Source: Actinomycetota bacterium (GTDB lineage Bacteria > Actinomycetota > Humimicrobiia > Humimicrobiales > Humimicrobiaceae). Taken from it: DNA of 62,267 nucleotides. The stretch lies in NCBI GenBank assembly GCA_023380915.1, contig JAMCSM010000228.1, positions 1-62,267 on the forward strand, given 5' to 3'. The notes below the pieces were generated by a model. It was not told where the DNA came from. It made no database searches and saw only the letters and a list, made by a program, of their open reading frames with translations. The first letter of the stretch is position 1; each line of letters starts with the position of its first letter. This document shows positions 34,182 to 43,752 of the stretch, in pieces. The position numbers were made by a program, and so were the translations under genes.

Positions 34182-35534
34182 TTAATTTTCAGGGTAGGCT
34201 TCCATAAGTAAATCTTCTCCAATTCTTTTTATTTTTTCAAATCTTAATTTTATTGCATCTTTCATATTTTCAACATATAAATTGGAAAATGCTTCAAATT
34301 TACTTCCCCCTATTATTTTTGGAGCTAAAAATATCATAAATTTGTCAATAAGCTTTTCCTGTAAAAATGATGCTGCAAGTGCCGGACCTGTTTCAAGTAA
34401 AACAGAAGTAATTTCATATTTATCATATAAGCACTTCAAAACTTCATTTAAGTCAAGGCAATCATATTGTTTATTTTTAAAAATAATATCGGCATCATGA
34501 TTGCTGCATATCGGATTGTTGTCATTATTTAAATTTGCTGACAAATTTTTTTTAACTGGAGTACTTCCACAGATTTTAACAGCAATAATATCAATACCCT
34601 TTAAGCTTAATTCTTTAATTTTATTGCTGTTTAAACTGCTTTTTTGTGTTTTTTGAGAAATAAAAATAACTGTCTTTATGTATTTTGCCGTTTTCACTAT
34701 GTTTGCATCTATGCCAATTTTAAGATTACTATCAAGAATAATCCTGAAAAATCTTGAATATTCATACTTTGTTTTAATGTTTTTATTACTTAAATCTTCA
34801 ATGAAAATATTTTTTGTGATAATGCTTTTTTTAAATTCATGTTGCTTGTTTAAGCTGACTTCTTCTGAAACATCTTTTCTGGGATATAAAAAAGGATCAT
34901 CTCTCATTATTGTTCCTATTCCTGTTAAAACACATCCGTATTCAAACCTTAATTTCTGAACAGCGTTTCTGGACTTAATTCCTGTCATCCATTTTGAATC
35001 ACCGCTTGCAGCAGCAAGTTTTCCATCAATGGATGATGCAATCTTTGCACAGATAAACGGTCTTTTAAGCCTGATATGTGTAAAAAATATTTCATTTTGA
35101 ATTTCAGCTTTTTCCTTAAGAAGACCTGTTTTAACTATGATTCCTACTTTTTTAAGTATCCTGGCGCCTCTTCCGTTTATTTTTGGATTTGGATCAAGAC
35201 TGCTTATAATAACTTCGGAAAATTTATTTTTTATTATTTCATTAACACAGGGCGGTGTTTTTCCATAAAAGGTGCATGGTTCAAGAGTTACATACATTTT
35301 TGCACCTTCAAGAACTGTTTTTGCACTGTTGATTGCATTAATTTCAGCATGAGAAGTTCCTGCAAGCTTATGATAACCCATTGATATTATATTCCCATCC
35401 TTTACAATTACTGCACCCACCATTGGGTTGGGGCTTGTTGTTCCTCTGCCTTTTTCAGCCTGCCTGAAGGCAATTTCCATAAATTTCTTATCCTGTTCTG
35501 TAAAAATATCTTTTTTTGCATTCATTGTATTCAA
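34182..35534 (-). CDS. ribD: RibD: bifunctional deaminase-reductase of riboflavin synthesis
   Basis: 450 residues, longer than the usual about 360-380. The N-terminal zinc deaminase has HAEINAI and LEPCTFYGKTPPCVNEII; the C-terminal reductase has RPFICAKIASSIDGKLAA, SKWMTGIKSRNAVQKLR and TGIGTIMRDDPFL. The extra length is an insertion of about 80 residues in the reductase domain, Lys- and Asn-rich, between RIILDSNLKIG and the conserved VLLETGPALAASFL. It is the first gene of the rib operon, behind the FMN riboswitch. Confidence 0.93.
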   Translation of the reverse strand: MNTMNAKKDIFTEQDKKFMEIAFRQAEKGRGTTSPNPMVGAVIVKDGNIISMGYHKLAGTSHAEINAINSAKTVLEGAKMYVTLEPCTFYGKTPPCVNEIIKNKFSEVIISSLDPNPKINGRGARILKKVGIIVKTGLLKEKAEIQNEIFFTHIRLKRPFICAKIASSIDGKLAAASGDSKWMTGIKSRNAVQKLRFEYGCVLTGIGTIMRDDPFLYPRKDVSEEVSLNKQHEFKKSIITKNIFIEDLSNKNIKTKYEYSRFFRIILDSNLKIGIDANIVKTAKYIKTVIFISQKTQKSSLNSNKIKELSLKGIDIIAVKICGSTPVKKNLSANLNNDNNPICSNHDADIIFKNKQYDCLDLNEVLKCLYDKYEITSVLLETGPALAASFLQEKLIDKFMIFLAPKIIGGSKFEAFSNLYVENMKDAIKLRFEKIKRIGEDLLMEAYPEN

Positions 35535-35656
35535 AAGCTGTTTAATATATTTTTGTTTATCTGATATTTCATAAATCTCTAGCTAACAGATTCTTTTAAA
35601 AGTAAAATATCATTTTTTTACTGCAAGCTTATTTTCAATTAAAGTTATTAAACCCG

Positions 35657-35692
35657 TAAAAAAACAAAAACCATGGAGAAAATCCATGGCTG
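35657..35692 (-). terminator. Intrinsic terminator in the rib leader (riboswitch expression platform)
   Basis: On the minus strand, CCATGGATTTTCTCCATGG forms a hairpin followed by TTTTTGTTTTTTT. It lies between the FMN aptamer and ribD, so it is the likely attenuator: FMN binding would favour termination. Confidence 0.85.
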
Positions 35693-35726
35693 CATGAAAA
35701 TATGAATAATATTAAAATCAAGCCTT

Positions 35727-35840
35727 GAAATTTTCTCCCTTCCAGACTTTAACTGTCGGCCTTAGAATTTAACTAAGTCTGCTTAACGCTTGCGGGCTTT
35801 ACCGCCGGTAGGGAATTTCACCCATCCCTGAAAATTCAAT
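35727..35840 (-). promoter_or_regulatory. FMN riboswitch (RFN element)
   Basis: On the minus strand the conserved RFN segments appear in order: CAGGGATGGGTGAAATTCCC, TACCGGCGGTAAAGCCCGCA, AGCG, a variable stem (CAGACTTAGTTAAATTCTAA), GGCCGACAGTTAAAGTCTGG and AAGGGAGAA. This matches the FMN aptamer closely. It lies about 200 bases upstream of ribD with an intrinsic terminator in between, so it should control the whole ribD-E-BA-H operon. Confidence 0.96.
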
Positions 35841-35915
35841 AATTATTATATCCGTCATAAAATAAAAAATCAAAACAAAATCTATTATAACTGCAGATCA
35901 AATCTGAAGAATTTC

Positions 35916-37058
35916 TTAAAGTTCTATTTCTTCTTTTTCTACTTCAACTTTTTTAAAATGATAAAAATGAGCCTTATAGAAAATGATCAAAACTATCCAG
36001 CCAATAAGAGAAAATAATAAGTTCAATATTAGAAAGATAATCTCAAGCAAACCAAATAAAATTACAGAGGGAAATATTAAAAATAAATCTCTGATTTTTT
36101 TAGGAATATCATTTATCTTATTGTTTACAAACTTGGTATAAACCTCTCCCATTTTATCTTTTCCATCAATCTCAATACCCCAGTTTCTGGAAAGATTTTG
36201 TCTGTATTGATTCATAAGATAAGGGTCTGCGCTAGGAGTTAATTTTTTAAGTTCTTCAAAAAATAATTTTCTGAATTCCTCATCATTCATATAGTCATTA
36301 AAGTTTACTCTTTCCAAATTATAAATCCCTTTTTCTTTAAAGTAATTTATAATTCCTTCGGGTGGTTCTTCCAGATTAATAAGTGGCTGAATCTCCTTTT
36401 CTTCTTTCTCTTTTATAAATGGAAGGCCAATTATTGATGAGAGGACAATAAACTCGTCTACGTTCATATTTAAATCGTAAATGGGGATTGGAACATATCT
36501 GCTTAATATATCTCCTAATGGTTTGGCTAACCTTTCAATTTGGTTCTCTTTTATTTCGATATTTCCTTCATCGTTTAGAAGGGGAAAATTAAAATAGAAA
36601 AGAACCGCAAAAAGAATTGCAAAAATAATAAGTAATGCCGGTCCGGATTTTAATAAAGATTTACCAGTATGAAATTTGACACTATTTTTTCTATCATATA
36701 TAAGAGCTTTATTGGTTTGGTTGAAAAAAATGAAAAGTAGAAGTGCCAGGATACAATAAGAAACTATTGCAGGAATGCTTACCCATTTTCCATTTTTATG
36801 TAAGAAAAATAAAAGGTAGCTAAATGCTATAAAAAATGAGGAGAGAAGTACTATTTTTCTACTATCTATTAGGGTAAGATATAACATTATAAAGATAAAA
36901 AAGAATCCAAAGCAGATAAAAGCGTATATAAGACTGGTAATAATTTTACCGTCCTGCCATAGAAAAAATCTTTTCAGCAGATACCAGAATAAAATACCCA
37001 GCAGGAAACAAAACAGTGAATAGCAGAAAGCTTTAATAATTTTTATATTGCTTTTCAT
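35916..37058 (-). CDS. Membrane protein of unknown function
   Basis: 380 residues, family not recognised. Four or five hydrophobic helices lie in the N-terminal 115 residues, one more at about 140-160, then a mixed alpha soluble region of some 150 residues (about 165-320) and two closely spaced helices near the C-terminus (about 330-365). The soluble part contains YVPIPIYDLNMNVDEFIVLS and many charged residues. The tail is acidic (KVEVEKEEIEL). It is divergent from the trypsin-like gene at 37139 across 80 bases, so a shared regulatory region is likely. Confidence 0.6.
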   Translation of the reverse strand: MKSNIKIIKAFCYSLFCFLLGILFWYLLKRFFLWQDGKIITSLIYAFICFGFFFIFIMLYLTLIDSRKIVLLSSFFIAFSYLLFFLHKNGKWVSIPAIVSYCILALLLFIFFNQTNKALIYDRKNSVKFHTGKSLLKSGPALLIIFAILFAVLFYFNFPLLNDEGNIEIKENQIERLAKPLGDILSRYVPIPIYDLNMNVDEFIVLSSIIGLPFIKEKEEKEIQPLINLEEPPEGIINYFKEKGIYNLERVNFNDYMNDEEFRKLFFEELKKLTPSADPYLMNQYRQNLSRNWGIEIDGKDKMGEVYTKFVNNKINDIPKKIRDLFLIFPSVILFGLLEIIFLILNLLFSLIGWIVLIIFYKAHFYHFKKVEVEKEEIEL

Positions 37059-37138
37059 AAAATTAAATTTAAAGTTAATTTTATAAAAATATAAAGCAAT
37101 AGCTTGTAATTTATTTTTTATATTATTCCTTTTTCAAT

Positions 37139-38050
37139 ATGAATACAATAAAACTTAAAAAAATGATTTTAAAAATTTTTATTAAAAAAAAATTGAGAGC
37201 TGTTTTAGCTTTAGGTTTATTAACAGTTTTAAGTCTATTTAGTCCCGGTATGGTTTCCTGTTCATTTACTGACAAATATGCTGTAAGCATAGAATCTTAT
37301 GACAGCCTGCAGGATGAGTATGAAAAAAGTATTCAGGATTTCAAGAATCAGAAGGATATTCTGGAGTCTTATATTCAGGAAAACGAGCAGTTAAAAGCAC
37401 AGATAGCTGATAAAGATAAAATAATTAATGACAAAAATAACGAAATAGATGCATTAAAAGAAGAGATTGCCTCCAAAAGCATTAAAAATCTTGAAGATCA
37501 GATAAAAAAATTGTCAACTGAACCTGAAAAATTAAGAAAACTTCTTAACAATATGAATAAGCTTCTGAAATACGTCTATATTGGATCTTCCGCTCCGGAT
37601 GAGCTTGCATATACATTTACTGCATTCAGCATAGAATATAAGGGAAAATATTTTATTATTACGGCGGGTCACTGTATAAATGATAATTATGGGAAGGAGG
37701 GCACATTCAAGTTTAAGGCTAATTTCAGCGATGAATGGATTTATCCGGAACTTCTTGGCTATGATGCAGAATTCTGGGATCTGGAAGATTATGCAGTATT
37801 TTACAGTGATAAAGTAACTGGCGGATTGCCTGCAGGGGAACTTCAAACACAGGAAAATTATTTACTGGGAAGCATTGATAAGGGATTAAGCGTATTCAGA
37901 AACTTAGGTGCAGCATCCATAAAAGGTGAAAGCGGCAGCCCTGTAATAAATGAAGAAATGGAAGCAATCGGAATTTATGTTGTTTACGGATATGTTTATA
38001 CACCTATCCAACTGGCACTGGATGTCATAGATGATATGGTAATGAATTAG
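37139..38050 (+). CDS. Trypsin-like serine protease lipoprotein (copy 2)
   Basis: 303 residues. Basic start, hydrophobic signal, candidate lipobox GMVSC near residue 41, a long coiled coil (about 55-145, including DQIKKLSTEPEKLRKLL), then a trypsin-like domain with His in ITAGHC, Asp in EDYAVF and Ser in GESGSPV. It is paralogous to the protein encoded at 7718-8425, sharing FTAFS-x-E-x-KGKY and KFKANFSD-x-WIYP, but with a longer stalk. Both appear to be surface proteases on coiled-coil arms. The substrate is unknown. Confidence 0.82.
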   Translation: MNTIKLKKMILKIFIKKKLRAVLALGLLTVLSLFSPGMVSCSFTDKYAVSIESYDSLQDEYEKSIQDFKNQKDILESYIQENEQLKAQIADKDKIINDKNNEIDALKEEIASKSIKNLEDQIKKLSTEPEKLRKLLNNMNKLLKYVYIGSSAPDELAYTFTAFSIEYKGKYFIITAGHCINDNYGKEGTFKFKANFSDEWIYPELLGYDAEFWDLEDYAVFYSDKVTGGLPAGELQTQENYLLGSIDKGLSVFRNLGAASIKGESGSPVINEEMEAIGIYVVYGYVYTPIQLALDVIDDMVMN

Positions 38051-38062
38051 CACAGCCAGGAA

Positions 38063-40492
38063 TTAATATTTCTTTTTAAATATTTTTCTTAATTCCAGCA
38101 AGCTGACGATAATTATTACGAACAAGGCAATGAATATTAACTGCATAAAATTAATGGGAGAAAGGTTAAGCCTGCCATTTAAAACCGGAAGGTAAATTCC
38201 TAAAATAAGAAAGGCAACTGCCGCAATAGCCCAAAAATTAATGATTTTATTTTTAAACATGCCTGATGAAAAAATTATTTCCTTATCTGAACGGGAAACA
38301 TAAGCTAATATGATGTGCCCGAATATCCATGCGGTAAAAGCAAATGTTTGAGACACGGCAATGCTGTAATTTTGAAAACGGCTGTAAAAATATACAGAAG
38401 ATACTGCTGCAAACAGGAAAAACCCCTTAAGCAGGATATCTCCGATAACTTTATTGTTTAATATGTTTTCTTTGGGATTGCGGGGAGGACGCAAATAAAT
38501 GTTTTTTTCCGCCGGTTCAGCAACAAAGCCGGCTGAAGCAGCAAGATCCATAAATAATTCAAGGATTATGATCTGAATCGGAGCGAGCGGAAGCGGAACA
38601 CCTAAGGCAACAGGCAGCAGGAATATCAGTATTAAAGCAAATTTGACAGAAAGGTAATATTTTATTCCTTTTTGTAAATTATCAAAAAACTTTCTTCCCT
38701 CAAAAATACCCCGGGCTATAGTGTTGAAATTATCATCAGCAAGAACAACTTCCGCAGAATCTTTGGCAACATCAGTTCCCTTAATACCCATAGCTATACC
38801 TATATCAGCACCTTTTAAAGCTATTGCATCATTAATCCCATCACCTGTTACTGCGATAACCTCTCCATTTTTCTGCAGGGCTTTAACAATACGGTACTTA
38901 TGATGAGGGTTGGCTCTTGCAAAAACTGAAACAAGTTTTACTTTTTGCTGCAGTTCTTCATCTGTCAGATTATCCAAATCTGATCCAGTCAGAACTTCAC
39001 CATTTAAACTTGAAATACCTACTTCATTTGCAATATAATGTGCAGTTGCCGGGTGATCGCCTGTTACCATGATTGTCCTTATACCTGCCTTAGCTGCCAC
39101 AGCAACAGTATTTTTAACACCCGATGCCGGCGGATCTTCAAAGCTGATAAGTCCAACAAACTTCATTTCTTTTTCAAGTTCCTTAAAATCAAGATATGTC
39201 TGTTTAAGGTTTAATTTTCTGTACGCTACTGAAATTACTCTTCTGCCCTTTGATGTTTCTTTTGCCAATTCATTTTTAACATCCTCAGTTATGTCCTTAC
39301 CCATACACATTGTAAAAATTTCTTCAGGAGCTCCGCTTGTAAATAATTCATATTCATCTCCTGTTTTTATTACAACTGATTTTGATTTCTGACCATTACC
39401 GGGATTTCTTTGACGCACTGCTTCCTGCACCATATTTGTAATTTTCAACTTCCCAGCTCTTTTTTTGATCTCATTTTCCATTGGCGATTCTGAATATTTC
39501 GAAATGGTATTGACTGCGTTTTTTATAATTTCCTCTTCATTATCAGGATACATTGAAACAATCTTCATTTGACTTTCCGTAATTGTACCTGTTTTATCAG
39601 AAACAATTACTGTAGCATTTCCCAGTGTTTCTGCAGCTTTAATTTTTTTAACAAGAAAATTATTTTTGGAAAGAGTGTAGGCACCCAAACCTAAAACCAT
39701 GGTGATAATAATCGGAAGTTCTTCAGGTATCGTGGCAAATGAAAGGGAAAGTCCTGTTAAAATCATGGTTTTTAAATCCTGCCCCCGCAATATTCCTAAA
39801 ACCGGAATAAGAACAGAGAAAAATACTGCAAGATAAACCAGTTTTAAAGCGAGAGATTTCATAGCCATCTGCAAAGCAGTCTTCGGAGGTTTTACTTCTT
39901 TGAGTTGAGCCGCTATAATGCCAAGTTTTGTATTTTTACCTGTAATTTGTACCATTGCCTGTCCTTCACCGGAAACAACAAATGTTCCGGCGAAGATTTC
40001 ATCATTTTCATTTTTTTCCACAGGGAATGATTCACCGGTAAGCATTGATTCTTCAACCTGTAAATTTAATGATTTTTGCACTTTTGCATCAGCAGCAATT
40101 TTTGTGCCGGCAGTCAGAATCAAAATATCTCCCGGTACTACGTTTTCCGGATCAATTTCTGTAATGTTTTCATCTCTTAAAACTTTTGTTTTAGGCATTG
40201 CAATTTTTTCCAGAGAAGCAATTGCCTTCTTTGCCCTGAACTCATTATAAACTTCTGCCATGATCAGCAGGAAAATAACTATAAAAATAGTAACCGCATC
40301 TTCAATTTTGCCCCAGATGCTGTACACAATTCCTACTATCAGCAAAAGAATTATCATAGGCTCTGTAACTTCATGCCTGGCTATGGCAAAAAAGCTTATT
40401 TTTGATGATTTAAAAATCAGGTTGGGACCAAATTCCCGAAATTTTTTTTGGGCTTCTGCTGTAGACAAACTTCCGGTACTTTCTTTATCCAT
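38063..40492 (-). CDS. P-type cation-transporting ATPase (P2-like)
   Basis: 809 residues. N-terminal cation-ATPase domain (GSLSTAEAQKKFREFGPN), actuator motif MLTGES, PEELP in helix 4, phosphorylation site SDKTGTIT, nucleotide-domain segment, hinge VTGDGINDAIALKGADIG, and six C-terminal helices. The hinge reads INDAIAL where VNDAPAL is usual, and helix 6 reads ELFMDLAAS in place of the NLVTDG-like calcium site, so the ion is uncertain (Ca2+, Mn2+, Mg2+ or H+). It probably exports a cation at the expense of ATP. It is convergent with the protease gene, 12 bases apart. Confidence 0.93.
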   Translation of the reverse strand: MDKESTGSLSTAEAQKKFREFGPNLIFKSSKISFFAIARHEVTEPMIILLLIVGIVYSIWGKIEDAVTIFIVIFLLIMAEVYNEFRAKKAIASLEKIAMPKTKVLRDENITEIDPENVVPGDILILTAGTKIAADAKVQKSLNLQVEESMLTGESFPVEKNENDEIFAGTFVVSGEGQAMVQITGKNTKLGIIAAQLKEVKPPKTALQMAMKSLALKLVYLAVFFSVLIPVLGILRGQDLKTMILTGLSLSFATIPEELPIIITMVLGLGAYTLSKNNFLVKKIKAAETLGNATVIVSDKTGTITESQMKIVSMYPDNEEEIIKNAVNTISKYSESPMENEIKKRAGKLKITNMVQEAVRQRNPGNGQKSKSVVIKTGDEYELFTSGAPEEIFTMCMGKDITEDVKNELAKETSKGRRVISVAYRKLNLKQTYLDFKELEKEMKFVGLISFEDPPASGVKNTVAVAAKAGIRTIMVTGDHPATAHYIANEVGISSLNGEVLTGSDLDNLTDEELQQKVKLVSVFARANPHHKYRIVKALQKNGEVIAVTGDGINDAIALKGADIGIAMGIKGTDVAKDSAEVVLADDNFNTIARGIFEGRKFFDNLQKGIKYYLSVKFALILIFLLPVALGVPLPLAPIQIIILELFMDLAASAGFVAEPAEKNIYLRPPRNPKENILNNKVIGDILLKGFFLFAAVSSVYFYSRFQNYSIAVSQTFAFTAWIFGHIILAYVSRSDKEIIFSSGMFKNKIINFWAIAAVAFLILGIYLPVLNGRLNLSPINFMQLIFIALFVIIIVSLLELRKIFKKKY

Positions 40493-40576
40493 ACCTTATT
40501 AGTCTTTTAGTTATTTTATATTTATTTTATATATTTATTTTTAAATAGCATGTTATAAAAAAATTAATTTCATAAA

Positions 40577-40990
40577 TTATTTTTTCAATCTTAATTCAAT
40601 GGAATCTTCTGGTTTTATCTTCCTGATCTTATCTATTCCATTTTCTCCGGTGATTTTTCCAATCACAGTTACCGAACTCGCTGCTCTTGGCTTTTTACCG
40701 TCCCCAATGGGGGTTGGTCCAAAAAATATGCAGAAAGCATTTCCTGGAGGCCAGAAGGCAATATTTCCTATTTCCATCAGCTCTTTGCCGTTTTCAATAT
40801 CTGCTGTCATCGGAATCTCAAAATATACTTCATTTCCCCACAAATTAATTTTTGATTTTACAGGAAGGATTTTTAAAAGTTTTTTTGCTGTTTTTGATTC
40901 ATTTAATGTTGCTTCAATAACATTTTCATTAAATATTATTTCTATGATTTTACTCAATTTATTCCTTTCTGCTTTTTTAAAATATTTCAA
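40577..40990 (-). CDS. Cyclophilin-like fold protein (DUF369/PF04126 type)
   Basis: 137 residues. The segments NLWGNEVYFEIP, GNIAFWPPGNAFCIFFGPTP and ASSVTVIGKI match the small prokaryotic cyclophilin-like family. The family has a cyclophilin barrel, but the active-site arginine and phenylalanine for prolyl isomerase activity are not obvious and its role is unknown. It is cytosolic. It is followed, on the same strand, by the P-type ATPase after 84 bases. Confidence 0.82.
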   Translation of the reverse strand: MKYFKKAERNKLSKIIEIIFNENVIEATLNESKTAKKLLKILPVKSKINLWGNEVYFEIPMTADIENGKELMEIGNIAFWPPGNAFCIFFGPTPIGDGKKPRAASSVTVIGKITGENGIDKIRKIKPEDSIELRLKK

Positions 40991-41215
40991 AATTTTTAAT
41001 ATATTTTTAAGTTCTTGTTAATTCGCTTTATTTCCTGATTTTAAATATAAATATCTTTAAATATTTTATTGGTTTTTAAATTTAAATAAAGTTATTTTGT
41101 AAAAAAATTATTTTTAATTAAAATATTTGAATTGCTTTAAAAAATTTTGTATATTACATATAAATTAAGCCTTAAGCTTGTTTGGGCTTTTTATTAAAAA
41201 AACGAAAGGAATTAA

Positions 41216-41407
41216 ATGGAAGTAAGAATTGATGAGGATCTCTGCACAGGTTGCGGGCTTTGTGAAGAAACCTGTCCTGATATTTTTAAGATGAACGAAG
41301 ACAAGGATATTGCAGAGTTAATCAAAAGCGACTACGACGAATATGATGAGGAATGTATCCAGGAAGCCGCAGAAAGCTGCCCATCCGAAGCTATTACGGC
41401 AGACTAA
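41216..41407 (+). CDS. [4Fe-4S] ferredoxin, single cluster
   Basis: A 63-residue small acidic ferredoxin. Three cysteines lie in CTGCGLCEETCP and the fourth in ESCPSEAI near the C-terminus, giving one [4Fe-4S] cluster. The first motif has the four-Cys pattern C-x2-C-x2-C-x3-C-P, and the spacing at the C-terminus retains one Cys, as in monocluster ferredoxins of Thermotoga type. It could be an electron donor for the NADH-module-free complex I-like cluster (inference). It has a GAAAGGAATTAA site and a strong terminator, so it is monocistronic. Confidence 0.95.
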   Translation: MEVRIDEDLCTGCGLCEETCPDIFKMNEDKDIAELIKSDYDEYDEECIQEAAESCPSEAITAD

Positions 41408-41444
41408 ATTTCTACTTCATTTTAAAGATAGATTTCTATTTTTT

Positions 41445-41489
41445 AAGACAACAGCCATGCAGAAATACTTGCGGGCTGTTGTCTTTTAA
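41445..41489 (+). terminator. Intrinsic terminator after ferredoxin
   Basis: AAGACAACAGCC pairs with GGCTGTTGTCTT over 12 bases, followed by TTAAT. A strong stem. Confidence 0.88.
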
Positions 41490-41609
41490 TATCTGAACTA
41501 AATTTATTAATGAGTGAAATTATCTATAAAAATTTTTTACAAAAATCTCAGGTTTTTAACTATTTAACATTTTCCTTATCAAAATCTGTAATTTTTAACT
41601 GTAAATATT

Positions 41610-42833
41610 TTATTTTGCCTTTTTAAATGAAAACAGCCAGTCCCAGATGATCATTATTATTCCGCCAAAACCAAACAGTATCGCAGCAAAATTTACAATC
41701 CAACCGATAAATGGAATTGCGCAAATAACTGAAATGATGGCTAATCCTACAAGATAGGTAAGTACTTTCCATCCATATTTATCCAGATTCATGCCGCTTC
41801 TGGAAAAAATAAGGTTTCCAATAAAGAATGAAAGAAAGATGCTGCTGAAATAAACAAGCACTATATACAGGATTAATATCAGTGTGTTAATTATGAATAA
41901 GGAAAATCCGACAGCACTTCCTATTACGGTAAATAAAAGAATAACTCCGATAATGCCTAAAATGAGCACAGCAATGGGAATGCCAAAAAGTCCTATTGCT
42001 CCTGCACCTGTGCAAATTCCAAAGCTGGATTTCATTCTCCCATTAAATTTCTTGAATACTTTCGGAATGGCAAGAATTAAAAGGATTCCTAAAATAAACA
42101 TATTTACAAAATTAAATATCTTACTTCCAATCCAGGTGGTGGCAAAAATACCAAAAATTCCTCCTCCTCTTGCTTTCTGTGATATTTTGGGACTGACCTT
42201 TTGAGGAACTACTTTTGTCCAGTTGGTTTTACCGCTGATTTTGGAACCTTCGGCAATTTTAGCCTGGTTTTCAGAAGTATAATTAAGGTTTCCATTAATT
42301 ACTGCGCTGCTTAGAATTGTTATGTCTGCTGCATTTATGTTGACATCCTTTTCTGATTTTCCTGCAAAATCTACCTGACCTCCGTTAATTTCAACTTTGC
42401 CCTTAACCTCGCCTTCGACAATAATTTTTCCTCCTGTAACAATCAAATCACCATTAATTACCGTATTTTTTGTAATATTAATCTGACCACCGGCAATTAC
42501 AGCATCCCCTGTTACCTTATTGTTTATGGTAATCATTCCACCGGCAATTCTTATATCGTCATTTACATTGCCGTTCACTGTTATCTGACCGCCTGCAGCA
42601 GTAAGGTCAGCTGCAACATTACCGTTTACTATTATCTGACCGCCTGCCGTAATGAGATCACCGTTAATATTACCTGTTAAGGTAATATTATTTCCAAAGG
42701 AATAAACATCATCATTTACAGTCTCAGTAATATTAAGATTTTCACCGCTTTTTGCAGTGAAGGCAAAGACAGGTGATGCAAAACAGAACATGGAAATTAA
42801 AATTACTGCGATAAATATAAATGTTTTTTTCAT
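41610..42833 (-). CDS. Secreted polymer-forming (bactofilin-like) repeat protein with C-terminal membrane domain
   Basis: 407 residues from the ATG at 42833, preceded by GGAGGGG. A signal peptide (residues 1-24, ending PVFAF) is followed by about 170 residues of repeated beta strands built on NGNV-x-x-D-x-x-x-AGGQITV, a right-handed helix like bactofilins, and then four to five transmembrane helices in the C-terminal half. The repeat part is predicted to lie outside the membrane, unlike cytosolic bactofilins. Two cytosolic bactofilins are encoded near 50-51 kb. Confidence 0.82.
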   Translation of the reverse strand: MKKTFIFIAVILISMFCFASPVFAFTAKSGENLNITETVNDDVYSFGNNITLTGNINGDLITAGGQIIVNGNVAADLTAAGGQITVNGNVNDDIRIAGGMITINNKVTGDAVIAGGQINITKNTVINGDLIVTGGKIIVEGEVKGKVEINGGQVDFAGKSEKDVNINAADITILSSAVINGNLNYTSENQAKIAEGSKISGKTNWTKVVPQKVSPKISQKARGGGIFGIFATTWIGSKIFNFVNMFILGILLILAIPKVFKKFNGRMKSSFGICTGAGAIGLFGIPIAVLILGIIGVILLFTVIGSAVGFSLFIINTLILILYIVLVYFSSIFLSFFIGNLIFSRSGMNLDKYGWKVLTYLVGLAIISVICAIPFIGWIVNFAAILFGFGGIIMIIWDWLFSFKKAK

Positions 42834-42931
42834 TTTAACCCCTCCAGTCATGTTAATATTATTATTTATTCCATAGTAAAAATATTGTATTTATAGTTAA
42901 AAATTGTTTATGAGCAACTATAATACTGTAA

Positions 42932-43498
42932 TTATTTTTTCTTTGTAAAAAACAAGTCTTCAATTTTTTTGCCTAAAGTCCAGTATTCATCATTTAAATA
43001 GGCAAGAATTTCAAGCTTTGCAAAGTCCGGATTTCCTTTTTCATCAATATAATTTTCATCAACATAAGTTTTTACTATTTTGCCTATCAGCATATCGTGC
43101 GATTCGAAAGATATTACATCCTCAAGTGTACATTCCATATTAATAGGACATTCCTTTATAAGCGGCACATTTATGGATTTTGCCTCAAAAGGGGTAAATT
43201 TTGTAAGCTCAAATTTGTTGACTTTATTTCCATGAGTAGTTCCGCACAGGTCTATTTCTTTTAGATATTTTGAAGAAGGTATGCATATTCCGAATTCCCG
43301 AGTAAGCTTGATAATCTTTCCGGAATACCTCCCTTTTGCGATATTTATATTTATCAGATGAGGGGCATGATCACAGATACCTGCCCATGATATAGCAATT
43401 ATATTATCCTTTTTTATATTATTTTCCTGAAGTCTTGTAGTTACCAGTATAACAGGGAGTGGTGCCAAATAATTTTTTACATTTTTTAGCTCAATCAT
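42932..43498 (-). CDS. Flavin reductase-like FMN-binding protein
   Basis: 188 residues of the flavoredoxin / flavin reductase-like family. Segments: LPVILVTTRLQ, AISWAGICDHAPHLI, FGICIPSSKYLKEIDLCGTTHG and ECTLEDVISFESHDMLIGKI. Such proteins bind FMN and pass electrons to or from flavin, ferredoxin or rubredoxin in anaerobes. It is cytosolic and stands alone, so the partner is unknown. Confidence 0.87.
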   Translation of the reverse strand: MIELKNVKNYLAPLPVILVTTRLQENNIKKDNIIAISWAGICDHAPHLININIAKGRYSGKIIKLTREFGICIPSSKYLKEIDLCGTTHGNKVNKFELTKFTPFEAKSINVPLIKECPINMECTLEDVISFESHDMLIGKIVKTYVDENYIDEKGNPDFAKLEILAYLNDEYWTLGKKIEDLFFTKKK

Positions 43499-43752
43499 TT
43501 TTCCTCCTGCTTATAAAAAGATAATAATTATTTTAAAAGTCTTCTAAATTATAACTTTAAATTGGATTACAATAAAAGGTTTTTTGATTTTGATTTAAAA
43601 AATGATTTTTAAGTCGGGTAAGTATTTTTAATAGTTGTGAATATGATTTCGGTGATTCCTTTTAAATATTGAAATTTGCCTAATCCTATTATATAATAAA
43701 TTATGTTTCGTATTAGTACTATTATTAGTATTTTTAAGAAATAAAATTAAAG

